64,000 nucleotides of DNA from Pseudisothecium myosuroides (GCA_951799445.1 OX637287.1:44979724-45043723); one strand, 5' to 3'. Positions 1 to 13,065 are shown, counted from the first letter of the stretch. Numbers and translations are program-made. Notes: generated by a model from the sequence alone, not told the origin.

Positions 1-3000
1 AAGTCGGAGAGGATGGTTTGGGAGGAGGGGTAGTAGAGGGAGACGTAGTCGCGGCACCATTGCTCGATGGTGGAGTAGACGAGGAGGCCGTCGGCGGCGT
101 AAGGGTAGTCGTCGATGCGGAGACGGAGGCCGTGAGGCGCACTGGCGTCTCGCTCAGCCATTCCTCTGCGAAAATGTTTGAACTGTTCAGAGAGATGATT
201 CATACTTTTTTGCAAACTGAATTCATACAGATTTTTTATTTAGACGGAGATGTTGTGATATATTTACAGACCGTATGTACAGTCTCGGGTAAAAAACATA
301 AGGCCCTTATGCATTTAGCAGTCATTTCTGCCATCAAAGCTCAAAATCATGTTGCGAAATCAACACACCACACAAGGTCGAACCAATACACCGTAACTTA
401 CACATAAAAACCAACAAGACCTATTGAATTACATATGATGAAGATTCTGTAAAATCTATTTATGGATATGGGAATAACTAAGGATTACAAGAATACACTT
501 TGAATCTTCATAATCTATAATGATCACACACTTCGAAGTAATCAAATGCAGGCATAGTACATCACAACCAGAATAGCAACTACAAGCAATGCTTAACATC
601 TACAAGAACCTATTCTCTTCATGATGAGTTTTGATTGGGATTACGACTGTCTGATTGAGACATGATTTCCGAATGATTGAGTGAGTGCGTAAGTGAGTGA
701 GTGCATACCTTCGGATGAGATCTTTAGGTAAAGACTCTTTGTCGAACCGCCAGAAGAGCTTATATACCAGAGAGCTCATCTCCATAGAGTACTTGCCCGG
801 AGTGAAGGTGCTCTCAATTACGCCGCCCCCCGCAATAAGGTTCTGCCTTGCGGCGGCGTTGATTTCCATGGTGTACCGGAAGTGCGGGTGGAGGAGCTTG
901 GCAATCGGGTGCAGCGCGCTCAGCTGCCTGTACGTCGCAATGATGTAGGGCTCCGTGCAGGCGTGAGTGCGTAACCTGCCGAGATCACAAAAGCCATTCT
1001 CACAATCCAAGAAATTCTCACAAAGGACCGAAATTTCATATTTATAAAATGACTAATATGATTGATCATACTGCGAGAGTAAGACGATAATTTCACTGGG
1101 GTCAAACTTTTTTGAACCAGTAAAGAACATTACCTCTGTTTGGCACCCATTCCTAGTAAAAAGAAAGATGCAGTAAATCCAACCGAAAAGAGAACCCCCA
1201 TATGACCCACTCAAATATGATAAAACAAACATTGGATCCAAGTACGGCTCCTCGTTTCTTTGACCCCTAAAAGACCAAGGAGTCATGGTTTTAAAGTGAC
1301 CGATCTGATTGATCGTACAATTTCAGACAAAGACCAAATGTATATCACCCAAAACAGTGCAGAACATTGCATATGTTGGTAAAAAATAAATAAAAAATGA
1401 ACAAAAGAAAGGTCCCATTGGACCCACTCAAAAGTGCTAAGAAAAATATGAGGGGAAATTTGGGCTTCAATCAGAGGAATGTGAAATAGCAGCTGCAGGA
1501 GGAGGGAGGAGCACGCTTACCAGTGACTGACGAGTTGGTGGTAACCAGAGTCGTTAGTGCAGACGTGCAGCTTGGCGAGCTGCCATAGCCAGAAACTGGT
1601 GGCCTCTTTCCCGGGCGTGAAAACCCGCTTGCTACCATTGGCACCAGGTGCAGGCGGTGGCAAACTCAGCTCAATTGCCACAGGCTTTAGCACCTCATCC
1701 TGGTTCAAGAAAAACAACGTGCGCGTTGCATATATCTTCCGGCCCTCCAAGGCATTGATTTTGGCCACATACGGCAAGAACGCGTCGTGGTAATCCACGA
1801 TGAACAGCCTCTTTGCCTCCACAGCCTCAGCGACTGTGAGCCCGTCCAGGAATGTCTCAATGTGCTCGGCCTTGACAGCAGACTCCGGGGAACCGTACTC
1901 CTCGGGATTCAGTGCACTTCGAGGTGGAAACTCCTGCAACAGAGAATCATTCGCATACTCAATTGTTCGCTTCGATCTCAATAGTTTGAGTTAGGAAGCG
2001 CGTCATAGCTCATTACAAGCACATTTCCAAGATACCGCTCATATGACTTGACCTAAAAACGAGCAAGAAAACACACAAAAAACAAACTGCCTGTTGGCTC
2101 TCAATGTAGTCTGCTTCCATACTTGCCTCACACCTTCGATTGCTTGATCTGATCTCAAAACTTGAAGTTAAGCGACGGCTTATAGCTCATTAGATGCATA
2201 TTTCCAGTAGCAATCCAACAAAATATAACCCCACAAGATTTGGCCTTTAACATGACCTAAATATAAGCAAGAAAGAGCAAAACGAACAAACTGCTTGGTA
2301 ACTCTCTGTATAGAATTGACCACACATCCTCCGACTGCTTCTCGTGATCTCGATATTCTGAGTTAAAAGGTGTTTAATAGCTAATAACCAATTTTTCGTT
2401 AAAATGGCGGTATTCCACAAACTTGACACTTTCGCGTTTAGACCGTGCGGTCTGAAATCTATACCTGTCTTAAAAATGACTTGAAAAATGGCGTATGGAA
2501 TACCGCCATATTAAAGAAATTTCCCATTAATTCAAAGCTCATTCTTCGTACCATTTCCAACGAGAGCTCAGCCAAAAACACTGGTTTGAGAAATGAGCCT
2601 AAACTCTCAATTGGAAATCACCGTTTGGATATCAATCAACATACGAAAATCCATTGCCTAGAGTCGCTCACCTCGAGGCACGAAATCACAATAGGATTCA
2701 CCCCCGCCAAAGCTTGTCTAGCAAACTCGTCATCCCGCATCCACGCAAACCGATCCTTCGAAAGAATCCTTGGCAACGGATACTTGAGCAAACTCGTGGG
2801 CGTGGTACTCGACCGAATCATCTCCCGGTAGTAGTCGGGGATGGGAAGGCCATCGAGAAACCGATTGCGCTCCCTCGACATCTCCTCCCCTCCCAGCCCC
2901 TTCACAAACTCAGGGATGGCATTCTCATTCCCTGGCATTTCAATGCCTTCCTGGTACAGCCCCTCGATGTCCCGAAGAGTATCGAATTCCCCTGGGGTGG

Positions 3001-5115
3001 CGTCGAAGTAATCTCGAATGGAGGGGACCACTTTGTGCACCAGGCCTCGGAGCTGGTTGGCGGCGAAGTTCGTTTGTTTGATGGGCTCGAAGGACTCGTC
3101 GCGCGGGACGTACACGGCTTCTCCATTCTCCACCTTCTCCTCTTTCGTTGCATCTGCAATAAACAAGAGTTTCAACCAAGGCAGATGTATCCTGTCAAGC
3201 TCAGAAACCAGTTTACAACATCGTACTGGATGGAATGAAGAAAGTGTTTCAAGATGTGCCGGCCTGGCGTGGCCTTGTCTCAAATACACAGTCGCTCTGT
3301 GAGTTTTATAATGCAATTGGCCGCTACTTGAACATGAACTAGAACTGCCCATGGGAACTGTATTCTGTAGGTAGCGAGGAGCTATGTAAGAACTGATGAA
3401 TCATGTACAATAAGATCATACACTAGAAAGATATGGAAGGACAACTTCAATCAGTTCTCACTCCGAAAGTGAAAGTTTTCAGTTCTAGCATCAATGATGA
3501 AAATGTGTTTCGTGTTTGCTGGTTAAGTATCTCAGCTGAAGTCCAAGATTATCAACCCGTATTCTGAAGGCAAAGATATGACTATGAAATTCACACACGG
3601 CTCAAAAGTCTTGTCCTTCATATCAAATTCAAATGGGCTTCAACACAATCAAGTTGTAGAGGTGAAGCAAGACTAACACAAACTGAAGAAGCGCGGCACT
3701 TGCGGCCGACTCTATTGGAGCTCTGTGAGATCCTTCCTCTGAAGGATGGACTCTACAAGGTTGGAGAAGGAGGAGAGGAAAGAAGTACCAGATTTGCAAG
3801 GGTCACGGCCGGTGCGAACACGGCGAGGGTAAGGAAACGCTGTCCCGCCTAGAACGGGCCGATTTAGCTCAAATTTCTTGTCCGGGTCGCCGAGGTCGTT
3901 GTACAGAGCGTAATCGTAAATGCGGTCCCAGCTCTTGCGCTCGCCTTTGCCAGTCCCTCGCAGCGTAATCAGTTCCTGCTCTCGCAGATCCTGAAGCCCT
4001 GCTGGCGTTTCCCACGGCAAATAAACCTAAGCCAAAAAAAACAGCGCAACTCAAAGTGGTGGGTTTCTTGAATCAGCAATTCAACACTTCCCTCTCCTCA
4101 ATCTTAACTGAAACATCACTAATCTCATCATCCAATTTTCCCTTGGGGTTGCATCATTTGGGTTTATCAGCAGCAATCGTTCTGGATTGCGGTCGATTGC
4201 TCCGCAGAACTTCCACGAGACCAGACGTCAAAATGAATATTCTACCCTAAAACCCTCTAGAGAGAATAGCTAATGATAGCTTAAGCAAGCTGAAACCAGC
4301 AGCAGTCGTGTGAGCACAGTGCCATTAGCCAATTTGAGAAGACGGGAATCAAGTTTAACATTGACCACTTCACCAAACAGTATTCAAAAGCTTCATCATC
4401 TCACGTCCATAAAGCTTGAAATTCTTAGAGCAAGGGCTCCCCGTACCTTATTGCTGAAGAAAACTCGAGGTTTAGGATCATGCACAGCTGCCGCAATGTA
4501 CGAGTGACAAGGAAAATACACCGTCCCCGACTCCAACTGCAACGCAATCGACTCCAAATAAAACTCCGCCTGATGCGCATTCCTTATCAAAAGCGCTTCC
4601 GGCTGCCCAAACTCCCCTCCCACACGAAACTCCGCCGTGTACTGCACCTTGTCCGCCACCACTCCCGCTTTCTGCGCCCAATCCTTGATATAACTCTCCT
4701 GGCTCCTCTTCCCCACTCCCGTCACCGGATCCACTTCCGCACTCACGAGCTGAATAAAAATTCGACTGCCTGTGAAATCGGAGAACACGTCCACCGCGTT
4801 CACCATCTGCTCGTCGCGGCTGAGGCGCTGCTTGCGCACGATCGTGATCACGGCGCCGACTGAGATCGTCGGGGGGACGTTCTTCGGTTTGGCGACGGCG
4901 AGAGTGAAAGTCGTGCTGCCATTGCTGTCGGTGGTCGAGGTGGTGGAGGGTGTTGTGCCTGTGAGGCGATTCGTGACGAGGATGCTGGGGTAGCGGCGAC
5001 GTGAGGAGAGGATGACACGGCGGTGGTGGATTGCGAAGTGGTTGCGAGAATTGGGGCTCGCGTATGATTCCGGTTTGAGGAGAGCTTGAAACGAAGACGA
5101 CGCGGCTTGCGCCAT
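1..5115 (-). CDS. LOX: Plastid-type 13-lipoxygenase (3' end beyond window)
   Basis: Linoleate/linolenate 13-lipoxygenase, expected to add O2 to plastid polyunsaturated fatty acids and feed OPDA/jasmonate and volatile synthesis. Exons on the minus strand, all GT-AG: 5115-4447, 4026-3789, 3153-2672, 1933-1521, 975-709 and 165-1 (open at the edge), giving about 745 residues of an expected ~900+. The ATG at 5115 opens a Ser/Arg-rich N-terminus that looks like a chloroplast transit peptide. A PLAT domain follows (about 75-215, ending in the family motif [15 protein letters not shown]), then the catalytic domain. The family pattern His-X4-His-X4-His-X17-His-X8-His is intact at H595, H600, H605, H623 and H632. 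H600 and H605 match the iron ligands, and intron 4 falls between them. Thr657-Phe658 at the regiospecificity site fits 13-LOX. The last exon reads [14 protein letters not shown]. The remaining iron ligands (His, Asn, C-terminal Ile) lie off the left edge. The joins were made by eye, but every junction keeps frame and family homology. Confidence 0.95.
2390..2521. mobile_element. Small TIR MITE inside LOX intron 3
   Basis: The intron between LOX exons 3 and 4 holds a 132-bp element with inverted ends. The left end runs 2390-2416 (AATTTTTCGTTAAAATGGCG, then GTATTCCA). The right end (2496-2521) is its complement with few changes. The same ends bound the larger 27071-28201 element, so this is a short member of that family. 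No coding capacity. Confidence 0.7.
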
Positions 5116-5274
5116 GGCCTGGGAAGATTGAAATTCGCTGCGACAGAAGCGGGAGAAGAATCACGGAGGAAAAGGCAATAGAGAGTGTCAGAAGTTCAGA
5201 ATTTGAGTGGGCGTCCCCAAGGGAAATTAGATACTGAATTTCATAATCTCTACTAAAGACTAAGTTTTAAATTG

Positions 5275-5377
5275 CAATCTCCACTGAAGAGTGGGTTTTG
5301 CAATCTCTACGGAGACTGGGTTTTGCAATCTCTACAGGAAACTGGGATTTGCAACTCCTACAGGAGGCTGGGTTTTG
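5275..5377. repeat. Four tandem 25-26-bp units upstream of LOX
   Basis: Four degenerate units start at 5275, 5301, 5326 and 5352, each opening CAATCTCTAC (or close) and closing with CTGGGTTTTG. A further half unit is near 5424-5450. The array begins 160 bp upstream of the LOX ATG, so it lies in its promoter or leader. Any regulatory role is inference. Confidence 0.75.
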
Positions 5378-6169
5378 AAATTTCGACACAGAAAATTTTC
5401 GGGTGTGTACCAGGACGACAATTGGAGACTGGATTTCGCAATCTCTGTTCTGAGGGTCGAGATTCGAACCGAGAATTGAGGGCTGAGAATTGTCAACGAG
5501 TCGCAGTCCGAAAAGAATGTTCAAAAGTTCGTTCTAGAACCTAAAACTCTCAGATTTGGGAGCTCGAAGCAGATTGATTCTTCTACTACTGCATGAGCCA
5601 TCGTCTGCGAGCCTTGCGCACGTTAGCATCTAGAACTAAGTTAGTGCTACTGTTGGACTGCAATTTCAACTGTTTCTATCGACACGCAACTGGCAAAGGT
5701 CCAATTCGGAAGGAGCCAATATTCTGGGGGAGGGGCGGTCGTCACTGAGGAATTTCGTGAGTACTTTCAGCACGTGCTTGTTTCAGTTGCTTCAAAGGCA
5801 CATGCTTGTTTTGTTTTGTTTTTTATGCTTGTTTTGTTTTGTTTTTTTTCCTTTTTTTTGTTTTGTTTTGAAACAAATGGACGATTCCCATTGATAAAAG
5901 GAACAGTACACCGAACCAGAGGACGAACCCGGGCGGAATTTTTTTAAGTTTTTGGACTACTAAGCAGTTAAACCAACAGCGCCTCAACTAACTGAATACC
6001 ACCAAAGAGAACCTTGGATTACTCAAAGGAGCCCATCTTTGGGAGAGATTGGTTCCATTTCTGTTTCTTTTTTCTTTTTTAATCCCAGAAAGACAACAAG
6101 GACTAAAAGTTTCTGATGAATTTGACCAAATGATGGAAATGTCCTTCACCTTGGAAGACAGAATTTTTT
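5378..6169. other. LOX upstream intergenic region, TTTTG-rich tract
   Basis: No credible gene. Contains a T/TTTTG-rich simple tract at about 5811-5876. The rest is unique-looking sequence that I do not recognise. Confidence 0.5.
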
Positions 6170-6559
6170 AGTGAGTGTAAATTAAGTGAAAATGAGTTGT
6201 AGATAATTTAATGAGTGTGTTTAAAAGTAAGTTGAGAATTCTCAAGTTGTACATAAAAAATTAGAAAATCAAAATCAACTTAGTACAAGAATTTCAAGTT
6301 GAAGATTCAAAGCCAAAAAATCTAGTTGAGCAAGGTGCAAAAAAACTTGTTTTCTTTTAACTTGGATGCAAATATCTTGCAACCTATGCAATCAAAGTTT
6401 CTGAAATTTCTTCCATACATTATTATACTAGTCTAAGATAAGATTCTACGGTTAGATATGCAAAAAAAAAAAAATTGAAAGTCTTTTGCTCTTTGCAATA
6501 TAAATGACAGTTTTGAGTGTTTTTGATGGAAAAAAGGCCTTGGTCCTCTTAGGGGTTAA
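6170..6559. mobile_element. TTAA-family element, right-end fragment
   Basis: Matches the right third of the complete elements, including the conserved stretch around AAATATCTTGCAACC and the terminal AAGGCCTTGGTCCTCTTAGGGGTTAA. It ends at TTAA 6556-6559, directly against the outer element that continues from 6560. It appears to have inserted into a TTAA of that element. The left end is eroded. Confidence 0.65.
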
Positions 6560-7887
6560 AAAGAAGACTTCAAGGTTTATTTCAAAGTAGAGATTCGATA
6601 ACTATCCGCAAACTAAAACTCCTCATAACTTTCATCTCAATAATCAAAATGGAATGATTCAAAGTATTCTACGTACATATAAATCTAGAAAAACAATTTC
6701 AATTTTTTTAACCTTGAGAAGTGATTTTTTTAGTTGCTCAAGCTGCCCGTTAAGCAATGAAAATTATATATCATACAATAATGTTTTAACCATGTAGTCA
6801 AAAGTTATTATATTTGTTGTCCTTAACCCCTAAAGGACTGGACTGCGTTTTTTGGCCGTATAGAAATTTTGGGCAGGTTCGTGTGACTAGAGATTTCTAT
6901 ATTTTAATCTGAAATTTTAATAGAAGGTGGGCGCGAGGAATATCTTTCATATGCACTAAATTTTAGGACATTTAGAAATAGGAGTCAAAAGTTATGGCCA
7001 AATATGTTACTTTTTTTCGTAACTGGGCAGTCTGGGCAGCAAGAAAAATTTGGCAAAAATTTGACTTTTTTTTTTTAATATTTTTTTTCTTGTAGATTAT
7101 ATTTTTGTCTATCTGGAAAGCTTTGATTCATTTCATTTGGATTTGTTATGAGAAAGTTATGGACATTCTTGTTTTTCGGGCAGTTAGAGCATCTTCTTGA
7201 AAAAAATAACTTGTAGGATTCATTTCTAAATGCTATTTTTTCAATTTAAAAAAAAAAAAAAAATCTCATGGTTTAGTTTACTTGCTAGAACAATCTCACC
7301 ATTGGGATTAGTGTATTTTAATTCCATCTAAAATATATTAATGTTTTAGATTTTCCTTCTATCTCGTACCTACTTATATTTAATAATTTTTTTAGGAATG
7401 ATAATTAAGTTTTTTTGAATATTATTTTTTTTCCTAGACTCTCAACTCAATTCTCCACTATGAAGATTTGAAGCACAAAACTCTGTAGTGCAAAAATTTT
7501 AAGTGAAAAATGTTTAAAGTCAAAAAATCTAGTCTCGCAATGTGCTGAAATACTTGTTTTTTCCACTTTAAACGCAGATATCTTGCAATCTGAGCGGTCA
7601 AAAATTCTGAAATTTTTTCCACACATTCTCATACTAGTTAGGTGTAAGATCCTAAGGTTAGATGTGGAAAAAAAACATTTTTCATTTTTTTTTACTCCTT
7701 GCTATAGAAATGGCAGTTTTGATGTTTTTTTGGCAGAAAAAAGGCCTTGGGCCTTTAGGGGTTAAAGCTACTCCTTAACCACACGTTGTGTGAAAATTTC
7801 AAAGAAAAAATATATATATTCCATTCGTAGTGAACTGCCCAAAATCGCTATGTTGCCCAAAAACATTGTTTGGAACTTTAGGGGTTA
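6560..7887. mobile_element. Outer TTAA-family element split by an insertion
   Basis: The segments 6560-6822 and 7766-7887 join into sequence closely matching the right 40% of the complete copies at 15110-16043 and 45162-46103. It ends with CTTTAGGGGTTAA at 7875-7887. The intervening 943 bp is a complete inner element. At the junction the uninterrupted relative has a single TTGA where this copy has TTAA on both sides of the insert. Confidence 0.75.
6823..7765. mobile_element. Complete TTAA-flanked piggyBac-like MITE
   Basis: The ends are TTAACCCCTAAAGGAC at 6823-6838 and GGCCTTTAGGGGTTAA at 7750-7765. No open frame for a transposase. It is nested in the element spanning 6560-7887 with TTAA on both sides. 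The TTAA duplication and CCC-starting terminal repeats fit the piggyBac superfamily. Non-autonomous. Confidence 0.8.
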
Positions 7888-8141
7888 ATTGCAGGAAATT
7901 GCGTCCATCTCTTTGGAGGGTTAGTGAGGTGCTCTCCGCATTCCCTGGGCCAAAAAATCAGTTTGAGGGCATTTCAAAAATCCGCCATGGTTGTACTGTA
8001 AATTTGTAATGCACTCAGAAAAGCTCTCCTAGAAAAGTGTAGCTTTGTCCTAACTTACTGCTTGGACCAAGTCAAGGAGTCAAGGAGCAAAGTCAAGGTG
8101 CATGTCTGATTTCATATCATTCCCCAAATAATAACTTAAGT

Positions 8142-8371
8142 TTAACCCTTAAAGGACGAAGGCGTGACCCTCGAAATCATCCTTTTGCATTACCGTGTGA
8201 ACCATTGGCTTCAAAATTGCAAAAGCATTCATTTGGAAGTGAAGCTACTGTAGAAGATCTCCGCTTTTCACAACCAATTCTGAGGATGAATAGTTGTACT
8301 TCTATGTTATACAATTTGATTCTCTATCATCCATCGGCCACAAAATGGCCTCCTCGTTGTTTAAGGGTTAA
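8142..8371. mobile_element. Short diverged TTAA-family MITE (230 bp)
   Basis: The ends TTAACCCTTAAAGGACGA and, inverted, TTAACCCTTAAACAACGA resemble the larger family, but the third C of the CCCC run is T. The interior is unrelated. No reading frame of note beyond chance. Confidence 0.6.
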
Positions 8372-9711
8372 TGAACATTCCTCACAAAACTTGGATTGAA
8401 GCTGGCATTTGACTCAGTAAGGTGGAAGTACCTATTTCCGATAATTTGAGCTTGTAGGATATGGGAATTTTTTGAGAAATTATGCTCAAAGTGTGCAAAC
8501 ATAAGGATGAGGAAGAATGGAAAAATCAAAAATCAAAAAATCAAAAATCAAAAATCAAAGAATGAATATTTTATTCAATATAAATGTGGGTTTTTCATTT
8601 GGACCCATTCCGGTTTCATAGACTCACCTATTGTTACGGTTAGCTTTGGCACTTCTACCTAAGTAAGGAGGTAAGAGAGATGAATGGACGAGAAGGTAAA
8701 AATAGATAATTTTTTTCAATGAACTATGCATCCTAGTGTTGTCGAGATGACCCAATATAACCTGTATAGGGGGATTATCATAAATGGATACTTCTACCTT
8801 ACTGAAAGAGTTGGGGGCTACTGGACCTCACCGATAAATGCTGGGATCCATATTCTATAAGAATTAGACTCCCATCCCACCGGTTATTAGTGAGGTCCAC
8901 CGGCCCCCAACTCCATATGTAAACCATTTAGGGGCTAGTGGGACACCCAAGCATAGTGAATTTTTTGTTTCCTTCCAAGAAACACAACATGCCCCCCTAG
9001 AATGCAAGTACTAGTGAGACAAATCATTTGATTTGGACCATCCATCCACCAATCATCTAAAATATCATTTTTTCATCCAGAAATTGGTGGATCTCATATT
9101 TCTTAGAGATGTTTTGGGCGATTTCATTGACTTTTCTTTTCCTTTTTTTCAATATTAGCTAGACGATGCTATATGATATGTATGTAGACAAAATTCTATG
9201 TATACATGCAGATGAAATGTAAAGTAAAATTCCTCATTCCCAAGTGATGTATAATAGAACGACCAACAAAGAAGGCAAAGGTTAACTTTAGTTTGAAAGA
9301 CCAATATGAATGAAGCATCTATTGGGAATTACTCATCTATCTAAGCCTCATGGACCTCAAGAAATTCTCATGATCAAGTCTTCATATGTCGACGAGGTCA
9401 TTTGATACCCCCCTCATAGTTAGGTGGACAAATGGAAGTAAGCACCCTACCACCACCCAGGTTTCGGATCTCATGACCACCTCATAGGTGTACCAAGACC
9501 AAAGACGTAGGTGCCTAATTAGAAAGACCTAAAACTATTCACCTCACCTAATGTTTATAGATGGAGTCACAATTACAATCAAGAGTTGTTGTTTTTATTT
9601 GTAGGCAAAAGAAAATCACAAATTTTTAAAAAGATATGCACATTTTCAAGATTTTTTGTATTTTCCAAGAATTTTCATAGTCAACTTGAAGAAACTTTAT
9701 AGAGTGTCTTA
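8372..9711. other. Intergenic, one small foldback
   Basis: No gene seen. An ATCAAAA-type simple repeat lies at 8520-8558. A 106-bp foldback at 8808-8913 has arms starting GAGTTGGGGGC and ending CCCCCAACTC, with about 33 bp of imperfect stem. The remainder is AT-rich and unrecognised. Confidence 0.5.
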
Positions 9712-10304
9712 GAGCTTGTTTACACCAAAAATTTTGGGTTCCAACTCATGAAGACATGTGGTACCTTTTCTAGGGATGAGACCATTGTAAGTAGGGTACC
9801 ATGCTTGAAATAAGGGACTTATAAGTAGGTAGTGGCCCAAACATTTGGTGTAAACCAAAAGAATTGATTCATGGCCCAATGTACACTTGGGCTGAATTTT
9901 TAATGTAAAGTTATCCATAGAAGTAGGCTAAAAACAAGTCAAAAATAGACCAGAAATATGTAGGCCATAAATTGGGCGAAATAAGGTCAAAACAGCCTAG
10001 AAAACGAGTAGCAAACAATTTTAAACTATTGACAAAAAAATGTCTTCCCGAATTTCCTCCTAGACTAGGGGGTTGGGTACCTTCAAGAGCTTCCTAAGAA
10101 ATACTCTCCTTAGGTCCGGGAAGTCACTATCTACTTTGGCCATGTAGGATTTCAACAAAGATTTTCTTTCACAAAAAAAATTATAGGCCACAATCCAAGT
10201 TTTCTTTGGTGTAAACCCAAAAGCGAGGTACCATAGCTATCCTCCAATCAATACACTCCAATTTTTTGGGCTCCAACCCAAAGTTTCTTGGTGTAAACAG
10301 GCCC
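9712..10304. mobile_element. TIR element, possibly hAT-like MITE
   Basis: The inverted ends share GRGCYTGTTTACACC followed by an A-rich run and TTTGGGTT (9712 onward and 10304 inward). The interior contains more copies of GGTGTAAAC in both directions. The GGCCTGTTT-like tip recalls hAT MITEs, but I could not find an 8-bp target duplication, so the superfamily is uncertain. Confidence 0.55.
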
Positions 10305-11138
10305 TTATAGGTATTTATTTGAATTGCCTTTTAAAAAATCCAAACCATTGAATAAAGATATTATTACTTTTCAATCATATTGCACCATGTATATAGTTGG
10401 AGACATTCCACAATGACAGTTTCAAGTCACATGATGACACTTCAACATAACCCTTTTTGATAGAGTTTTTAGGGTGGACAAAATCTGGTACCGTTAAGGC
10501 ACTCCCTTAGGTTATACTAGACTCTAAAACGGGCCAAGGAGAACCATCTACCTCTCTTTTTTCCACCTATTAAGGAAAAACATTGCAAATTATTATTTAC
10601 CAAGGACCATTGAATTTAGAATTTTTTTATTCATATCATATTTTGGAATTAATGACCTTAAATTAGTAAGGAAAGGGTATAAAAAACAAAACTAACCAAC
10701 TACAAAATAAAAAACAAACTTTTACATTTATCCCCAAGGTCCAGAAAAAGTATGAGCATATGGGTTGGATTCATTTTTGATGGTACTTGATGATTGAAAG
10801 GTGTTTTATTCTAAAATTAGAACAAACAAGGGTTTTATTTTCAATTTTCCAATGTAATGCAATTTGCAATCTTGATTGAATGATGAAGCTTTTTACATTC
10901 ATAGAAATGTTGATTATGGACTAAACATCAAAAACTCATCCAAATTTATGTACATTCATCCAAGTGTGATGGTATCATTCTACTTTGAAATATTTTTCAA
11001 TAAAATTTTGTGGTAATTTCATCCATAGATTTTTTTTAAATGTTAAATATTTCAATATTATTTTCCAACATTGCACCTCACTGAAAAAGTGCCACAAATT
11101 AATCTAATAAGATAAAAGGGACAACAATTCTTAATCCT
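10305..11138. other. Intergenic AT-rich DNA
   Basis: No gene, RNA or bounded element recognised. Confidence 0.4.
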
Positions 11139-12059
11139 TTAACCCCTAAAGGCCCAAAGTCCCCTCGGGGGACACTTGGGATTTTGGGCAGGCTCGTGCA
11201 ACCTGAAATTTTGACCTGATTCTTTTAAACATTTTTTGAAGATAGGGAATCACATTAGCTTTCTAAAAATATAATTTTTTTTCAATCGGTGCCCAGGAGC
11301 AAAAGTTATGCCACCCAAAGTCAAAAAAGCAATTCGCCGGGCAGAAAAAAACACTTTAAAGAATTGAATTTTTTTTTTTTTGAATTTTTTCTTAAAGATC
11401 ATGTTTTTGTCTACATTTGAAGCTTTGATTCATTCTATTTGGACTCAGAATGAGAAAGTTATGGACAATCTTGTTTTTTGGGCAATCTAAGTATCTTCTT
11501 CAAAAAACAACTTATAGAATTCATTTTTGAATGCAATTTTCAAATTTTTTCAATTTTTTTTTTTTAAAAGGTTAAGTTTGTTTACAAGAACAATACCACC
11601 GTTGGGATTGTAGTGTTTTACTTCCGCCTAATAGCTATTAACGATTTAGTGTTTTGTTCCATTTTGGACCTACTTCTACTTAACAATTTTTTTATATGTG
11701 AAAATCAAGTTTTGACATTCTGAAATTTTTTTTTCCAACTCTTAGCTCAAATGTTCAACATAAAAAAATTTAACTTTATGGTGTTTAGTGCAAAGAAAAT
11801 CCACAAATGGCCGTCAAAGTCATCTGAATTGCAGGCCACAATTCAAATTTTTTTTTTCCAACTTCAAATACTAATATCTTCCAATCCGTACGGTCAAACT
11901 TCATGAAATTTTTACCACATGATTTGAGACAAGTGAAGTACAAGATCCTATGGTTAGATTCTAAAAATAAAAATTTGGGGTTTAGGGAGTGATCGCAGCA
12001 GAAATGGCAGTTTTCAATGGTTTCGGAGTCAGAAAATGCCTTGGGCCTTTAGGGGTTAA
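11139..12059. mobile_element. Complete TTAA-flanked piggyBac-like MITE
   Basis: Starts TTAACCCCTAAAGGCCCAAA and ends TTGGGCCTTTAGGGGTTAA, so the terminal repeats are near-perfect over about 19 bp. The interior is family-like: GGGCAG motifs, poly-T runs, and the subterminal GAAATGGCAGTTTT about 50 bp from the right end. 921 bp, no coding capacity. Confidence 0.82.
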
Positions 12060-12699
12060 GGACCAAGGGGTAGATTTCTAAAATTGTAAAGATGTATTAT
12101 AAACTGTAGTTTAGAATAATAATTTAATGATGACTCTCAACCAATAGTTGTAAATTAAATATGATATATAGATCATATTGATATAATAGTAGATCCATTA
12201 GTACACAAACCAATATTTTTCAATAAAAAAATTGAAGCCAAAAATTGTGAACTCCTTGAAAAAACAATTGTAGATTGAATATTTGTGATTCTAACAAGAA
12301 TTTTTTTCCTTCAAATTCCTTTATCCTCCATAGATGAGGATTGAAGTCCATTTGGGATCCCACATGGCCATAATAGATAGTGTCTTTTCAGGTAGGCAAA
12401 TTTATCTTTCCTACTTTTTTGAGATAGACCTAATGGAGTTTTAGGTGAACCAAATGACTTAAATTTCATAACCTTAGATTTTTTTTAATATAATTGATAT
12501 TGGAAGTTATATTGTTAAATCTAAAAATAAATTGATATAGGTCTTGTTATGGTGATATTTTAGATTTAAAACCAAACAATAGAAAGTATCATTATATTTT
12601 ATTATCATGATCCCTACTTTCTACAATTACATTCAACAAAGTGGCATACCGCAAAATTTGAGGGTCCCTTCTTGTTGTAAACCATCCTTGAATTATATA
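12060..12699. other. Intergenic AT-rich DNA
   Basis: No gene or bounded repeat recognised. Confidence 0.4.
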
Positions 12700-13065
12700 T
12701 TAACCACTAAAAGACAATTGAGCCTGAAGAGACAATTGAAAATTTGATTCCTATTACATTAATTTTGAATAGATCTTAATTTTTGAAATTTTGACAAAAC
12801 GTGTGCTAATGTGCCGCTTCTTCATTTTTTTATAATGGATTAGTTTCTTGGATCAAAAGTTATGTTGCTCAAAAAAATTAAAGTAAGGCTAGCAATCTTG
12901 GGTGCATTTTTCCAAAAAATATACACTCTTTATATGTGAAAATTGGAATATATTGAACTATAGTGCTATAATAAACAATGCTGAAAAAAATGTTATTTGT
13001 AGAATCCAAAGAATTTTTCTTCTTCTAACTTTACATATGCATCATTGTCATGGTATACAATGCTA

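Noticed and set aside
2636..5164. Long frames on both strands over the LOX exons (for example plus strand 2654-3238 and 4480-4863)
   Set aside because: Antisense or frame-shadow readings of GC-richer LOX exons with no family similarity.
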